Of a stretch of DNA of 64,000 nt, positions 30,589 through 41,899 are shown in pieces. The DNA comes from Taxillus chinensis (lineage: Eukaryota > Streptophyta > Magnoliopsida > Santalales > Loranthaceae): contig CM042090.1 in assembly GCA_023512835.1 (NCBI GenBank), positions 3,379,826 to 3,443,825 on the forward strand. Reading direction: 5' to 3'. A model generated the notes under the pieces. It was not told the origin of the DNA and did no database searches. It worked only from the letters and a program-made list of their open reading frames with translations. Position numbers and translations under genes: made by a program. Each line of letters opens with the position of its first letter. Within the stretch, counting starts at the first letter, position 1.

Positions 30589-33500
30589 TTCTCCCCCCAC
30601 CCGATTTCGGAGCGTCCTCGTTGCGTCTTCGGCTTCCTCGAACTCATTGAACCGCTGGATGTAGCGTTCGGTTTCTTCCGGTACTCTTCAATATCTTTGG
30701 AGAATTGTCCCAGATCCTCTTCCTTCTCCCAGCTTGCCTCTTCAACCGGCCTGTTCTTCCATTGGACGTAGTACTCCACCCGGCTTGGATCTACGCCCCT
30801 TCTTGGCACGACTCTACGAGAGTGGATTTTCTCTATCTCTTTATCGTAGGTCTTGCCTGGTTGATCTTGTTGGTGTCCGCACCGCCCGTTGTCCGCTCGT
30901 ATCTTCCAAATCTTCGTGGTAAGGCTTGAGCAAACTAACGTGGAACACCGGATGCCTTTGTAAGCTAGTCGGGAGGTCCAGTTTGTATGAGACCTTCCCA
31001 ACTCTCTTAAGTACTTTGAAAGGCCCCTCATATCGGCGCACCAAACCCTTATGCAATTGTCTGAGTGCTTTGGTTTGGCGTGGAAGGAGTTTGAGCATCA
31101 CCATGTCTCCTTCCTGAAATTCCAAGGGCCTCCTTTGTTGATCCGCCCACTTCTTCATCTTCTTCGCCGCCTTGTGCAAGTATGCCCTGGCCAGATCCGT
31201 TTGTTCATGCCATCCTTTTGCAAACTTGAACGCCGCGGGGCTCTTTCCGGTGTACCCCTGAGTGATGGAAGTGGGCGTCAATGGTTCCTTGCCCAATTGC
31301 GAGTTCGAACGGGCTCTCGTTCGTGGACTCGCTCTTCGCAAGTTATATGAGAATTGGGCTATGTCCAAGAACTTGGCCCAATCTCTTTGATTGGCACTCA
31401 CATAGTGCCTCAGGTACAACTCCAGTAAGCCATTGACACGTTCAGTTTGGCCGTCTGTTTGTGGGTGGAAACTTGTTGAAAAGTTTAAGTCTGAACCCAT
31501 TATCCGGAATAGCTCGGTCCAAAACCGCCCAGTGAATCGTGAGTCCCGATCACTCACGATTGTCTTTGGAATGCCCCAAGACTTCACCACATACTTGAAG
31601 AATAGTCGGGCCGTGTCGTCGCCCGTGCGATCCTTCGGAGCTGGAATGAAAACTCCATACTTAGAGAATCGGTCGACCACAACAATGATCGTTCCGCATC
31701 CTTCGGATCTTGGGAGACAAACAATGAAGTCCATCGAAACACTTTCCCATGGTCTTTCCTGGGAGTAGGCAAAGGTTCTAACAGTCCCGCCGATTGCCGA
31801 TTCTCTATCTTGTCTTGTTGGCACACAAGACAAGTCCTCACGTACACTTGGACGTCCTCGTAAAGTTGAGGCCAGTAGTAGCTCCGTTCCACCAACGCCA
31901 AGGTACGATCGACTCCGGGATGGCCAGCCCACCGCGAGTCGTGACATTCTTTGAGGATGTCTCTCCTCAAACTTCCCCATTTAGGAACGTACACCCGTTC
32001 CCCTCGAGTATGGAGCAAGTCATCCCTTAGCCAAAATCGCCGCGTCTTCCCAGCTTTGACGCATTCCACCAAAGACTTGGCTAATGGGTCATGCTCCATT
32101 CCTTCCTTTAATTTGTCCACCAGGGGGAATTGTGGTTGGCTAATGGCTGCAAGTTCCGCCTTCCGACTTAGTGCATCAGCCACCACATTATTTGTGCCCG
32201 GTTTGTACTCGAGCACAAAGTCGAATTCCGCTAGGTGTCCTTGTCACCGTGCTTGCTTCGGAGTTAAGTTCCTTTGAGTTAGGAAATAACTCGTAGCAAT
32301 GTTGTCCGTCTTCACCACGAACTTGGACCCTAGTAAATAATGCCTCCACACCCGAAGGCAATGCATAACGGCCGTCATCTCCTTTTCATGCACCGCGTAC
32401 CTCCGTTCGGTGCCATTGAGTTTCCGGCTTTCATATGCTACAGGATGCCCCTCCTGCATTAGAACTCCACCGATGGCAAAGTCTGAAGCATCCGTGTGAA
32501 CTTCGTAAGGCTTTGTATGGTCCGGCAGTGCCATCACCGGTCCACTTGTCACGGCTTGCTTCAACTTCTCGAATGCCCCTCGGCAAGCATCATCCCACAC
32601 CCAAGTCTTGTTCTTCTTTAATAGTTCCGTCAAGGGTGCAGCAATGTGGGAATAGCCGCGGATGAATCTTCTATAGTAGTTGACCAAGCCAAGGAATGAA
32701 CGCATCTCAGGGACTTTCTTGGGCGTCTCCCATTCCTTGATGGCTAACACTTTCTTGTTATCCATCTTTAACTTGCCGCCGCCAATGATGTGACCCAAGA
32801 AGGGCACCTCCTTCTTCGCAAAGTCACATTTCTCCTTCTTCACAAAGAGTTGGTCTCCCCTTAAGATTTGGAAAACCCGCCGTAAGTGTGCCTTGTGTTC
32901 CTCCAACGTTTTGCTATAGACGACAATGTCGTCAAGGTACACCACGACGAATCTATCCAAGTATGGTTGGAAGATCCGGTTCATCAACGTACGGAATGTG
33001 GCAGGGCGTTTGTGAGGCCAAAGGGCATCACCAAGAACTCGTAAGAGCCATATCTTGTGACGCACGCCGTCTTTGCCTCATCACCTTCGGCTATCCGCAC
33101 TTGCCAATATCCCGACCGCAAGTCTAGCTTTGAGAACCATCTCGCAGCACCAAGTTGATCAAACAGGTCGGATATTAGTGGGATGGGGTAGCCGTTTTTC
33201 ACCGTTATCTTGTTTAGCGCCCTATAGTCAATGCATAGCCGCATCGACCCATCGTGCTTCTTTTGGAACAACACCGGTGCTCCAAATGGCGCTTTGGATG
33301 GCCGAATGAACCCGGCATCCAACAAGTCCTTCAATTGTTTCCGAAGTTCCTCTAACTCCGGTGGTGCCATCCGATAGGGCACCGCAGCAGTAGGCCTTGC
33401 ACCGGCCTCTAGTTCGATCTTGTGGTCCACCTCCCGCTTCGGCGGAAGTTGTTTGGGGAGTTCAGGTGGCATAACGTCCCCAAACTCTTCAAGGACCGTC

Positions 33501-33994
33501 TTCACTTCGGTTGGGGGCTCCTCCCCAACACTTGGGCCTTCTTCCTTCACCATGGCAATGAAGGTTGGCTCCTGTCGTCTAACTCCTTTAGACAGTTGGA
33601 GCGCCGAAAGAGACTTCGCCTTGAGCTCTTCCTCCCGCATTACCTTCACCATGCACGTTTTCCCCTCGTCCATGATGCACATTGTGTTGGTGCTAGGAAT
33701 TGGAATTGCCCGCACCTGGTCAACGAACTCCATCCCCAACACCATGGGATAGTCGTCCATCGACACCACGGAGAGATTCACCTTGCCTCTCCACTCGCCA
33801 ATACTTAGCTCGACGCCTCGAGCCACGCCATGGATTGGACTGGCGCTGGAGTTCACCGCCTTCACCCAGCCCTTCTCTTCCTTGTAGACTATCCCCGGTC
33901 TACGAGCTTCTTCGACCTTGATGAAGTTGTTGGTCGCACCCGTGTCCACCAAGGCCTTAGTTTCAAGGTTGTTGGCCTTAGCGAGCACGTACAT
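30564..33994 (-). pseudogene. Chromovirus pol (protease, RT, RNase H, integrase, chromodomain), broken
   Basis: The protease has [11 protein letters not shown] near the start. The RT region includes [12 protein letters not shown] and the catalytic VVYLDDIVVYS (about 32940). RNase H has VHTDASDFAIGG. The integrase has an HHCC zinc-binding segment (HDSRWAGHPG ... CLVCQ), MDFIVCLPRS, SDRDSRFTG and TERVNGLLE. A GPF region leads to a chromodomain, VEYYVQWKNRPVEEASWE (about 30770). Breaks: a 1-bp loss in a C run near 33010 (after GLTNA); TGG to TGA at about 32241 after LTPKQAR; and a 1-bp loss in a C run near 31760 (after LPTP). The chromodomain is out of frame with the integrase. The final frame runs through the polypurine tract and stops 25 bp inside the LTR. 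Confidence 0.9.
30589..30600 (-). other. Chromovirus polypurine tract
   Basis: The minus strand reads GTGGGGGGAGAA directly before the 3' LTR start TGTCACGG. Confidence 0.88.
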
Positions 33995-34002
33995 GCGCCC
34001 CT

Positions 34003-35294
34003 TCGTCGTCCGGATGGTGGCACCTCCACCTTCGCCTTGATTGCATTGAGGAGCCGCAAGGAACCAAGTTGTGGATCCCTCGCATCCCTTCCTTCGTCTT
34101 CATTGATCATCGCGGAGAGCTTGGAGCGCTTCGGGCACTCGAACGCCTTGTGAGGGCCTTCACAAAGGAAACAGGAGATCCTTGGCTTCTCCCCGTCCTT
34201 GGAACTATTCGCGAATTGTTTTGGGCGAAAGTCCTTAGATGGTTGGAAGGGTCTCCCTTTTCCTTCACTCCGGTTGTCTCCCCCCACGTTTCTCCTTGTG
34301 GAACCTGTTCGCCTTGGAAGTCGATGAAGAACTGGTGGTTTTCTCCGGCTTCTTGTATTCGATGAGTGATTCGGCCACCGCCATGGCCGACGCCAGGTCC
34401 TGCACATTCCTCCGCCGCAACTCCGGCTTCGCCCATTGTTGCAATCCGTCCATGAAGGAAAATAATGAATCCTTCGCGGACATATCCGGGATCTCCAATA
34501 TTAGCTCGGAAAATTCACGGACGTACTCCCGCACCGTGCCTTTGTGAGTAAGGCGCCGAAGTTTCGCCCGGGACTCGTCTTCTGCGTTCTGGGGATAGAA
34601 CTGGGCCTTGATCTCCCGTTTGAAATCTGCCCAATTGTCGATAATGCATAGGCCGCACTCCTTGTCGGCATATCATCGCCTCCACCACACCATAGCCGAA
34701 TCGACTAAGTATAGTGGAGCGGTCTTCACCTTCTTTGCCTCGTCGACAATGTTCAAGGCATCGAAATCTTGCTCCATGGTCCAGAGGAAGTTGTCTAACT
34801 CCCTCGCATTCCTTGACCCAAGATAGGTCTTAGGCTTTGGCACGTCGATTTTGGAGCTGGAATGGCCGCCAACGCCACCTTGGGTGACCGCCATCTTGCA
34901 TAGAGACCAATCCGCCTTGATCTCTTTGATTTCCTCTTGCATCGCCAAGATTTGGGACATGAGAGAACCCTTCAAGCCCTCGAATCGAGAGTTCATGTCG
35001 TCCATGACGGAGTTGAGAAGCCCTTGCATCCTCCCATAGTTTTCCTCACCCTCCGAGTCCGGCTTTTCGATGCTTTCAGGTGTGCTCCTCGACCACCTCC
35101 ATCTGTTCGGCTAACGCCAACTCCAATTTGGCTAGTCGACTCTCCAACGGACATGTCTCCCTCGAAACGGACTTGTCTCTCCTCCGTTCCTTAGCGTGGT
35201 GCTCCTTGTCGCGGCCTTCGTGGTCGCCACCACTAATGACAACAGATCCTCCGTTTGTCATTTTTACACCGTCTCGAAGTTTTGATTGTTCCAC
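34003..35294 (-). pseudogene. Chromovirus gag, broken
   Basis: The start MEQSKLRDGVKM is 19 bp from the PBS. A coiled-coil-like leader (RLAKLELALAEQMEVVEE) is followed by the capsid region: PKPKTYLGSRNARELDNFLW, MVWWRR, then REYVREFSELILEIPDMS and FMDGLQQWAKPELRR. A CCHC zinc knuckle CFLCEGPHKAFEC (about 34160) lies near the end. Breaks: a frameshift near 35080, a TGA replacing what looks like an Arg codon after WWRR (34671-34673), a frameshift near 34285 in a C6 run, and another near 34005 before the protease. Confidence 0.88.
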
Positions 35295-35312
35295 CGAATT
35301 TTAGCACCAACC

Positions 35313-35326
35313 GTGCTCTGATACCA
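35313..35326 (-). other. Chromovirus primer binding site (initiator tRNA-Met)
   Basis: The minus strand reads TGGTATCAGAGCAC, 2 bp from the 5' LTR. This is the usual initiator tRNA-Met primer site of plant retrotransposons. Confidence 0.92.
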
Positions 35327-35328
35327 CT

Positions 35329-35713
35329 TGTCACGGGGTCAGCCTTTATAGCAGCTTAACCCGTGCGGCACCTAGTTCCCACCCGTACGAAGGAACGCTA
35401 GGTCAGCCTAACTCGTCGCATTTGGATCGGAACCCATCGATCCGTTGTAAAGCAATTGTGTAGGGAAGCGCTTAGCGGAAGATCGATTTAAACGAAGGCA
35501 ACAAACGATTGTATTGATTGCTTGAAAGCTTTACAACATCACTCCCCTACATATAGATGTTAACACTTTTCTGGCTATGTCGCCAGGAGACATCATATAT
35601 GATCGAAACATAAAATCTCTACAACTTACTCTATAAGCTAAGTACAACACTTTACAAAGGGGAAATACCCCAAAATGGCCTAAGTATGCTAGGATAAGCC
35701 TCGGTCCGTGACA
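35329..35713 (-). repeat. Chromovirus 5' LTR
   Basis: 385 bp, identical by eye to the 3' LTR. Confidence 0.95.
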
Positions 35714-36194
35714 AAGGACACCTACTTGAAGTGAATCTTTGAGCTCCACGAACCCAAATCGCTCTAAATCGCCAAGGCCTCCAAGCTCTCTCTCTCAAAT
35801 GCACAAACGTGAAACGTAAAGTGAAAGCTTCTTCCTTTTCTTTTTTCTTTTCTGCTATTTATATTTCTGCCAGTCAACTGACCTAGTCAACTATTGACCT
35901 AGTCAATAATTGACCTCCAAGGCCCCGAACTCCAAATTGAGTCAAACTACAGTCAAAACGCTCAAAATGACGAGCACAATACTAAACAGATATTATTACA
36001 CTCAAATGACTGCTCAAACGCAAAGTCAACCAATAAACCCCGAAAAGTCAACAATTGAGTCAAACGGGGCCACGACTCGGAATCGGGCCCAAGTACAGTC
36101 AAAGTACTCACATCGACGGCTACACTACCGTCCAGATAGTTACATTCCCATAGAATGACTATCTCTCAAGACTACCCAAATACGAGTCTTTACA

Positions 36195-37207
36195 CTACGG
36201 GTCTACGAACCTTCGACCCTATGACTACGGGTTTACGAACCATCGACCCTACGACTACGGGTCTATGAGACTACGAATCTATGAGCCTTTCAACCCAATA
36301 GTTCGCCCAGGGTATTGTTCATCATCGTTTTTGCCTGTTCTTCATCTGGAATCAACCCAGCGACCCCCAGACGCTCCGAAACACACTTTTTACGCAACAG
36401 ACTACAATATCTACCTCAAAACGCGTCCTAAACGCCTCTAAATCACACCATAACAACAGAAATATGCACATAATTACAGATCTCCAGAAATCTAGATTTA
36501 AATCCAGATTTCCATGGTTGACTTCTCAACCCTCATAGAATATGCAGTTAAACAACCTTAAATCACAGAAACACATATCAAAACTGATATAAATCAGTTC
36601 TTAACCACAGATCTTATGCTAAACCATTAGATTTTACCCAAAAATGGGTTTCCCCCAAAACCTAGGGTTCATGCTAAATTCCATAAATTATGACAAATTC
36701 ATGCATACCAAAGACAGAATCAAGATAAGAAGTCTAGGACACCTACCTTGAGTGATTCTTTGAGCTCCATGAACCCAAATCACCAAGGGTTCAAGCTTCC
36801 AAGCTCTCTCTCTCTCTCTCTCAAACGCATAAACATGATAGTGTAAAGTGAAAGCTCTTTCTTTTCATTCTATTTATATTTCTACCAATTATTGACCACT
36901 AATTGACCTCCTAACACAATAATTGACCTCCAAGGTCCCGAACTCCAAATTGAGTCAAATTATAGTCAAAACGCTCAAAATGACGAGTACAACACTATTC
37001 GGATATTATCATACTCAAATAACTGCTCAAATGCAAAGTCAACCAAGAAATCCCGAAAAGTCAACAATCGAACCACTCGGGGCCCCGACTCGGAATCCGG
37101 CCCAAGTACTATCATAATGCTCACATCGATGACTACACTACTGTCCAGATAATTGCATTTCCATAGAATGGCTATCTCTCAACACTACCCAAATACGAGT
37201 CTTTACA
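36195..37207 (-). repeat. Second inverted Del/Tekay-like 5' LTR part
   Basis: It begins inside the CTACGGGTCTACGAA repeat block and runs to ACGAGTCTTTACA. It therefore duplicates about the first 1 kb of the LTR in tandem with the preceding inverted part. The junction lies in the short-repeat block, a likely recombination site. Confidence 0.78.
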
Positions 37208-37685
37208 CTCGCAAAGACACTTATGTTTTACAAACCCAAGATCTTGAGCTCCACATCCGCAGCAATCAGGGCAAAGAGTTTTCCGAGAAACAGTCAATAC
37301 TGCACGTTGCTCGGAAAAACAAGTTCCAAAGATGTTTTTGTTGGATGGCTATATATATTAACACTTGTATATTTTTGTAAAAAAAAAAAGAGGGAGCACA
37401 CACATAAATGTACAAGAGCATATAAAGATAATTGGCTAGTGTGTGAGTAACTGTAAACAGAGTATAAGAGATTTGTTTAGTAGATCAAAAAGCTTTACAA
37501 GCTTTAATATGCTTCTATTTTGTTGTAATTATATCTTGAAAATAAAACAAAATACTTCCACTATCTGGTTATCTTCCGCATTGATTGACTTCTTAACTAG
37601 ATAAGTGTTGTGCCAGAGACGAGTAAAGAGTTTTCGATTAGAGCCTATTCACCCCCCCCCTAGGCTCCCAGGGACCAACATATAT

Positions 37686-37809
37686 ATATATATAGTCTTA
37701 AAATTGTTAAACAAAACTTGTGAAGAATAAGTTTCCAACAAAAATTAATATACATACAAATGGTTTGATGTCTATAAAAAGAATTATGTTTTCATATCGT
37801 CACTCTCTT

Positions 37810-37843
<34 letters not shown>

Positions 37844-38167
37844 CATATATTAAGATGGAAAATTATGTTTTTAATTTTCATGAATATTTAAATTTAATTA
37901 ATAATATGACTTACTATCCCAAAGTATTAACAATAAAGATACTGCTAACTATAATAGTGGTAAATATATTATACAGTTTTTTAAAAATTATATAAGATTT
38001 GATTATATGAAATTTGATGAACTTTTTATGCTTTTATGTTATTACTTGTGACCTAGTTGATGCTATTTGTAATTTTCTAAATATGAGTTACAATAATTTT
38101 AATAGTTTATATCTCCATCTCAAGTCAAACTTTCTGGATCCCACCCTACTTTTCTTCTTTGTTTGTA
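37686..38167. other. Spacer with (TG)n microsatellite
   Basis: A TG run covers about 37811-37840. Otherwise it is AT-rich, with no gene, and joins solo LTR C to the Ogre-type element. Confidence 0.6.
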
Positions 38168-38172
38168 GTGCT

Positions 38173-39854
38173 TGTTGGACCCCATTTTGACCGAGCCAGA
38201 CGCAACCGAACTCAATAGAGAAGCCCAGAAATGAGAGCAATTTCTGAGAGACCTTAAAATGCCCCAAGGCATTTTGAGACTCCAAAATTCTTTTTCAGGC
38301 GCATTAATTATGAGTAGTACCTTGGGATTCCATTTTCGAGCATAAGGACGGGAGGCCTCTATAATTAAATGCTATTTTTCCTCGGGACATCACATTTGAC
38401 CTTGGAAACTGCACAACTATTAATTTCCAACGGCGCCAATATACCTGGAGGTTCATCCAGCCCTTACCCACCAAGGTATCCAGATACAACAAAGTAATAA
38501 ATAATCCCAAGAGATTTATTTATTTTTAGGCATCAGGACTCCCTTTTTCAAAGCATGGGAACTGGGAATCGTTGTGAATTGTTTTTAATTAATACTTGAG
38601 AATTGAGAATCCTATTTCCGAAGTCATTAATTGATTGGAATACTACTGTTGACTTATAGGGACTGTAGGACATCCAATTAATGTCGAGGCGCAGGCTGTC
38701 TCCCCTGGGATCCCTATAAATAGGCTGCCCCAAGAGACAGAGAAGGAAGGCATCAATTATCAATTATCAGAGGAGGTTATTCTGAGAGAGGGCTTTCTGA
38801 CTAGATTTCCGAGAGATAAAAATCAGAGGGAGAGAGAGAGAGTATCCTGGGAATCACAAAGAGGGATATACTCATTTTCTAAGGGAAAAAGTACCCAGAA
38901 TCACTGTTCGTCTTCACGGAGAGGAGCTGACACTGGAAAAGTTTCTTTTTCTAACCTTTGTGCTTTCAGGAAACTCTTGGAAGGCATTATTTGAAGGGAA
39001 TTAGGGCTCACATCTACATCATTTTTTTTTTCCCGCAGTTTCTCTACTTTTGTTTTTTTCTTGTGCTCTTTTCTTAACATAAAACCCAAAAACTACTTTA
39101 TTTTCCCTTTTCATTATTTCTCAAATTTTAAAAAACAAAAATACAAAAAACATTTTGCATCTCTTTTTTCCTTTATTATTTTCAAAAAAAAATGTAAAAA
39201 TACAAAAACTCAAATCTCTTTTAAAAAAATTTAAACAAGGCCTGGGCGGTCATGAGGGTTGAGCCATAGATGCTCATATCCTAGTCTACCTAGGCCAATA
39301 TCAATTGTGGCAGTATTTTTTTATTTGAATTTAAATTATTTTTTTTTCTTTTCTAAAAAAGAAAAATTACTTTTGTTTTCTTATAAAAGTACAATACTGT
39401 CACATGGGCCTAGATCCCACATTTTTTTCTAAAATTAGAATGTACCCTTTTATTTGCTTTAAAAACTCTTCTTTTTTGTTGTTTTAAAGTTTAGATCCTA
39501 AAAACTCCATTTTCCCAAAAATTAAAAATATAAAAAAATAACTTCTTTTTAAATAATGCAAACAAGCACCCATAGATCAAGACTAGGTACCAATTGTGGG
39601 CGTTGTGGGGGTGCAAGAGTTTTTCTTCCTTCCCCACACGTAATCGACTCCCGAACCTAATTTTCTGGAATCATAGACTTTTTTTAGGTGCTTAATCACA
39701 CCTCTAATTTGTTTGGTGGCGACTCTGTGTTTTTCTTATCTTTAATGGTTTGTGTGAGCCTTGTGGAGGGATGACTCTAGGATCAACAGAATGAACTAGC
39801 ATGGAGTCCTTTCACAAAAGCCAGTACGAACCCGTTCAAAAATGGATGATGACA
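38173..39854 (+). repeat. Ogre-type 5' LTR
   Basis: 1,682 bp, TGTTGGACCCC to GGATGATGACA, followed after 2 bp by the PBS. It lacks an about 820-bp segment found in the 3' LTR, at CCCCAAGGC (38270). Confidence 0.9.
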
Positions 39855-39856
39855 AC

Positions 39857-39874
39857 TGGCGACTCTGCTGGGGA
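39857..39874 (+). other. Ogre-type primer binding site
   Basis: TGGCGACTCTGCTGGGGA lies 2 bp after the LTR. Ogre elements use a tRNA-Arg primer as far as I recall. The tRNA assignment is from memory. Confidence 0.75.
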
Positions 39875-40463
39875 CTGTTGTGAGAGTCTAGTTATGGTCT
39901 CGATTTATTGGAATGTTTGCTTGCTTGTTTTGTTTCTATTTATGTTACTTTTATTCTATAATTGTTTTAACTATGCATACATGCTTCTCTCTTTCTCTAA
40001 CCCCATACCCGAGTTTTCTCTAACACAATAGGATTAAAAGAGGCTAGTAAAGGTTGGCCCATGTGGACTTGGTTGTACTTGTCTACGTGGAATACCCGAA
40101 ACATCTCACTCAGGCAGTGGTATTTTCTTGTTAATGCCCTAAAAGGTACAAGAAGGACCCCCTCCGTTAATGCCCTTTGGGGTACGGGGGCTCCCTCTTA
40201 ATTCTTGTTAATGCCCTCGTGGTACAAGGCTAATTAAGGAATTCTTGGGAACCAATGAATAAGATAGGCAGATTTAGAAGCCCATTAGGGGCATGACCTT
40301 CATGTGTATGAGCCTTGCTATGACATTTATGTACTTACCTTGCTTGAACTTTGAATATATTGTCCATATACTAACCCCTTGTATATATTACCCATCATTG
40401 TCTACTAACCCCTCATTTTCATTCATTGCATATTATAGCATTGCACACATTCATTTAGGAAAC

Positions 40464-41640
40464 ATGGCAAGCGTTGATCGTCTTCTAGCTAACAAGGTGG
40501 ACAGAGAAGACATTCAAGAGGTCGCTCTCGCATCAAGGATAATTCAAAGGGACTTGGAAAATTTTTTTCAAGAGGAGCCATAGAAGGTCCGAGACATACA
40601 CATTGAATTCCCAAAGAATCATGCTCCTGAACTCACATCCATATGGAGGAAGTAGTCTTCAAGGAGTCAAGCCGCATACATCAAGCACTTTGGGGATCTG
40701 TTACATCTAACTCAACTACCAATAGATGAGAACATGATCACAACAGCAGTGAACTTTTGGGATCTAAGGCGAAGGTGCTTCTATTTTAATGGCGTGGATC
40801 TGGTCCCAACCATTGAAAAATACAAAAGGCTTCTTGATCAAGAAGTGGATCAAAAGAAGGCAATCTTCAACTATGATCCTCGAAAATCATGCCGACGTAC
40901 TTTTGCTTTTCTCCTAGATATACAAGCTAAAGAAGTCTCTCCAATCATTCAAAAGGATGGGGAGCATGAAGTCGTTCCATGGGAGTTCTTCAAGAGGATG
41001 ATGCACCATTCAAGTCAAGAGGAGACCCATATACTTTTCACTGCTGCTGTCTATGGTCTGCTCATTTTCTCGCGAAATCCAAACTTCATTGATGGGGAAG
41101 TCCTGGAACTTGTCCTACAATTGATAAAGGGAAATGACCCTGTTCCTGCTATCTTAGCTGAAACCATTAAGTCCTTATCTTACATCCGAGTCAGAGGCCG
41201 AGGACAATTCAGAGGTTGTCTTCCTTTCCTATGCACATGGTTGAAGAGTCACTTCCCATGCAGCTTTCCATGCTTTAAGGAAGTGTATGTGCTACCTGTT
41301 ACAACCTTGCTAGATATCCTAGACAGTGGGTGGCAGTTACCCAATGACAAGGAAGGTTGGATGCACAAGTTCTATACACTAGGAGATGAGGATATCATTT
41401 GGAGGGCCCCTTGGATGCACAGATCAAGCATGCTATATAGCTGCGGCAGTTATAATTGGGTCCCACTAATCGGCCCTAGGGGAAGCCATACATAAAATGG
41501 TGGAGTAGTTGGAAGTAGCTAAGATGCAGAAGAGTCATACAAGAAAGCAGTCATTGGCAAGGGTAATGGTCATCAGCAGGCTTGAAGAGGAGAATGAGCG
41601 ACTAAGGAGCCTCCGAAGAAGGCACCACTAGGAGATGATC
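40464..41640 (+). pseudogene. Ogre-type ORF1 (uncharacterised protein upstream of gag), broken
   Basis: The start MASVDRLLANKVDREDIQEV leads to a frame that continues to 41495, with TAG stops at 40581 and 40653. The body includes DENMITTAVNFWDLRRRCFYFNG, PTIEKYKRLL, VPWEFFKRMM and EDIIWRAPWM. After 41495 a +1 frame continues as a coiled-coil-like tail, RLEEENERLRSLRR (about 41570-41620). This is the extra ORF1 carried by Ogre elements ahead of gag. I associate it with the DUF7745-type family, from memory. Its function is unknown. Confidence 0.75.
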
Positions 41641-41899
41641 AAAGCTTGCCCTAAAACATATAATTTTAGGGATTTTATGTCATTTTGTTTGCTTTAAATT
41701 CTGTTTGACTATTTGTACCCTCTGAAGTTTGGTTTCTTAACTTAATAGAGTTTGTGTCTTTGCATCTCATATATATCATCCACTCTTACTTAAAAGATGG
41801 AAACAAAAATAAACCTTCCAGATCTTCAGGTTTGCTAAAGGATTTTCGGGAGAATTGGGCACTCATACAACTTAAGGTCTTCCAGTCACTAGTCATCTC

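Larger units (their letters stand above)
30204..35713 (-). mobile_element. Ty3/gypsy chromovirus with identical LTRs
   Basis: A 5,510-bp element on the minus strand. Both LTRs are 385 bp (30204-30588 and 35329-35713), TGTCACGG...CCGTGACA, and by eye identical. The TSD is AAGG (4 bp) at 30200-30203 and 35714-35717. The PBS is TGGTATCAGAGCAC and the polypurine tract GTGGGGGGAGAA. Domain order is gag, protease, RT, RNase H, integrase, chromodomain, which makes it a chromovirus. The short LTRs and gag style suggest the Galadriel or Reina lineage, which I cannot settle by eye. Several frameshifts and stops break gag-pol despite the identical LTRs. Confidence 0.94.
29463..36194 (-). repeat. Inverted Del/Tekay-like 5' LTR part, split by a chromovirus
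   Basis: 29463-30203 and 35714-36194 together equal the reverse complement of about 42714-43995, ending in the LTR start at ACGAGTCTTTACA. The chromovirus 30204-35713 interrupts it at the TTCAAGG/ACACC junction. Confidence 0.8.
27017..37207 (-). mobile_element. Rearranged Del/Tekay-like LTR complex
   Basis: It is bounded by a perfect TSD, CTCGC, at 27012-27016 and 37208-37212. The outer ends (TGTCACACCCCC at left, GAGTCTTTACA at right) are those of one LTR read on the minus strand. Inside, from left to right, are: an inverted LTR tail (27017 to about 27200); a plus-strand internal 3' end with a polypurine tract (to 27435); a plus-strand LTR lacking its last about 360 bp (27436-29462); an inverted 5' LTR part (29463-36194, split by the chromovirus); and a second inverted 5' LTR part (36195-37207). 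The reference LTR is the complete copy at 42714-45146. This is a fold-back rearrangement of at least two copies of the family. Confidence 0.78.
26121..37680 (+). mobile_element. Solo LTR C (TGTTGG family), split by a later insertion
   Basis: The left part, 26121-27016, starts TGTTGGATCAAGCCCAG and carries the CACGGAGTAAG array (26330-26870). The right part, 37213-37680, resumes in the TTGAGCTCCACATCCGCAGC region and ends GGGACCAACA. The TSD TATAT lies at 26116-26120 and 37681-37685, inside AT-rich DNA, so it is weaker evidence. The interruption is the complex at 27017-37207, flanked by CTCGC. Without it the LTR is about 1.36 kb, like copies A and B. Confidence 0.83.
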
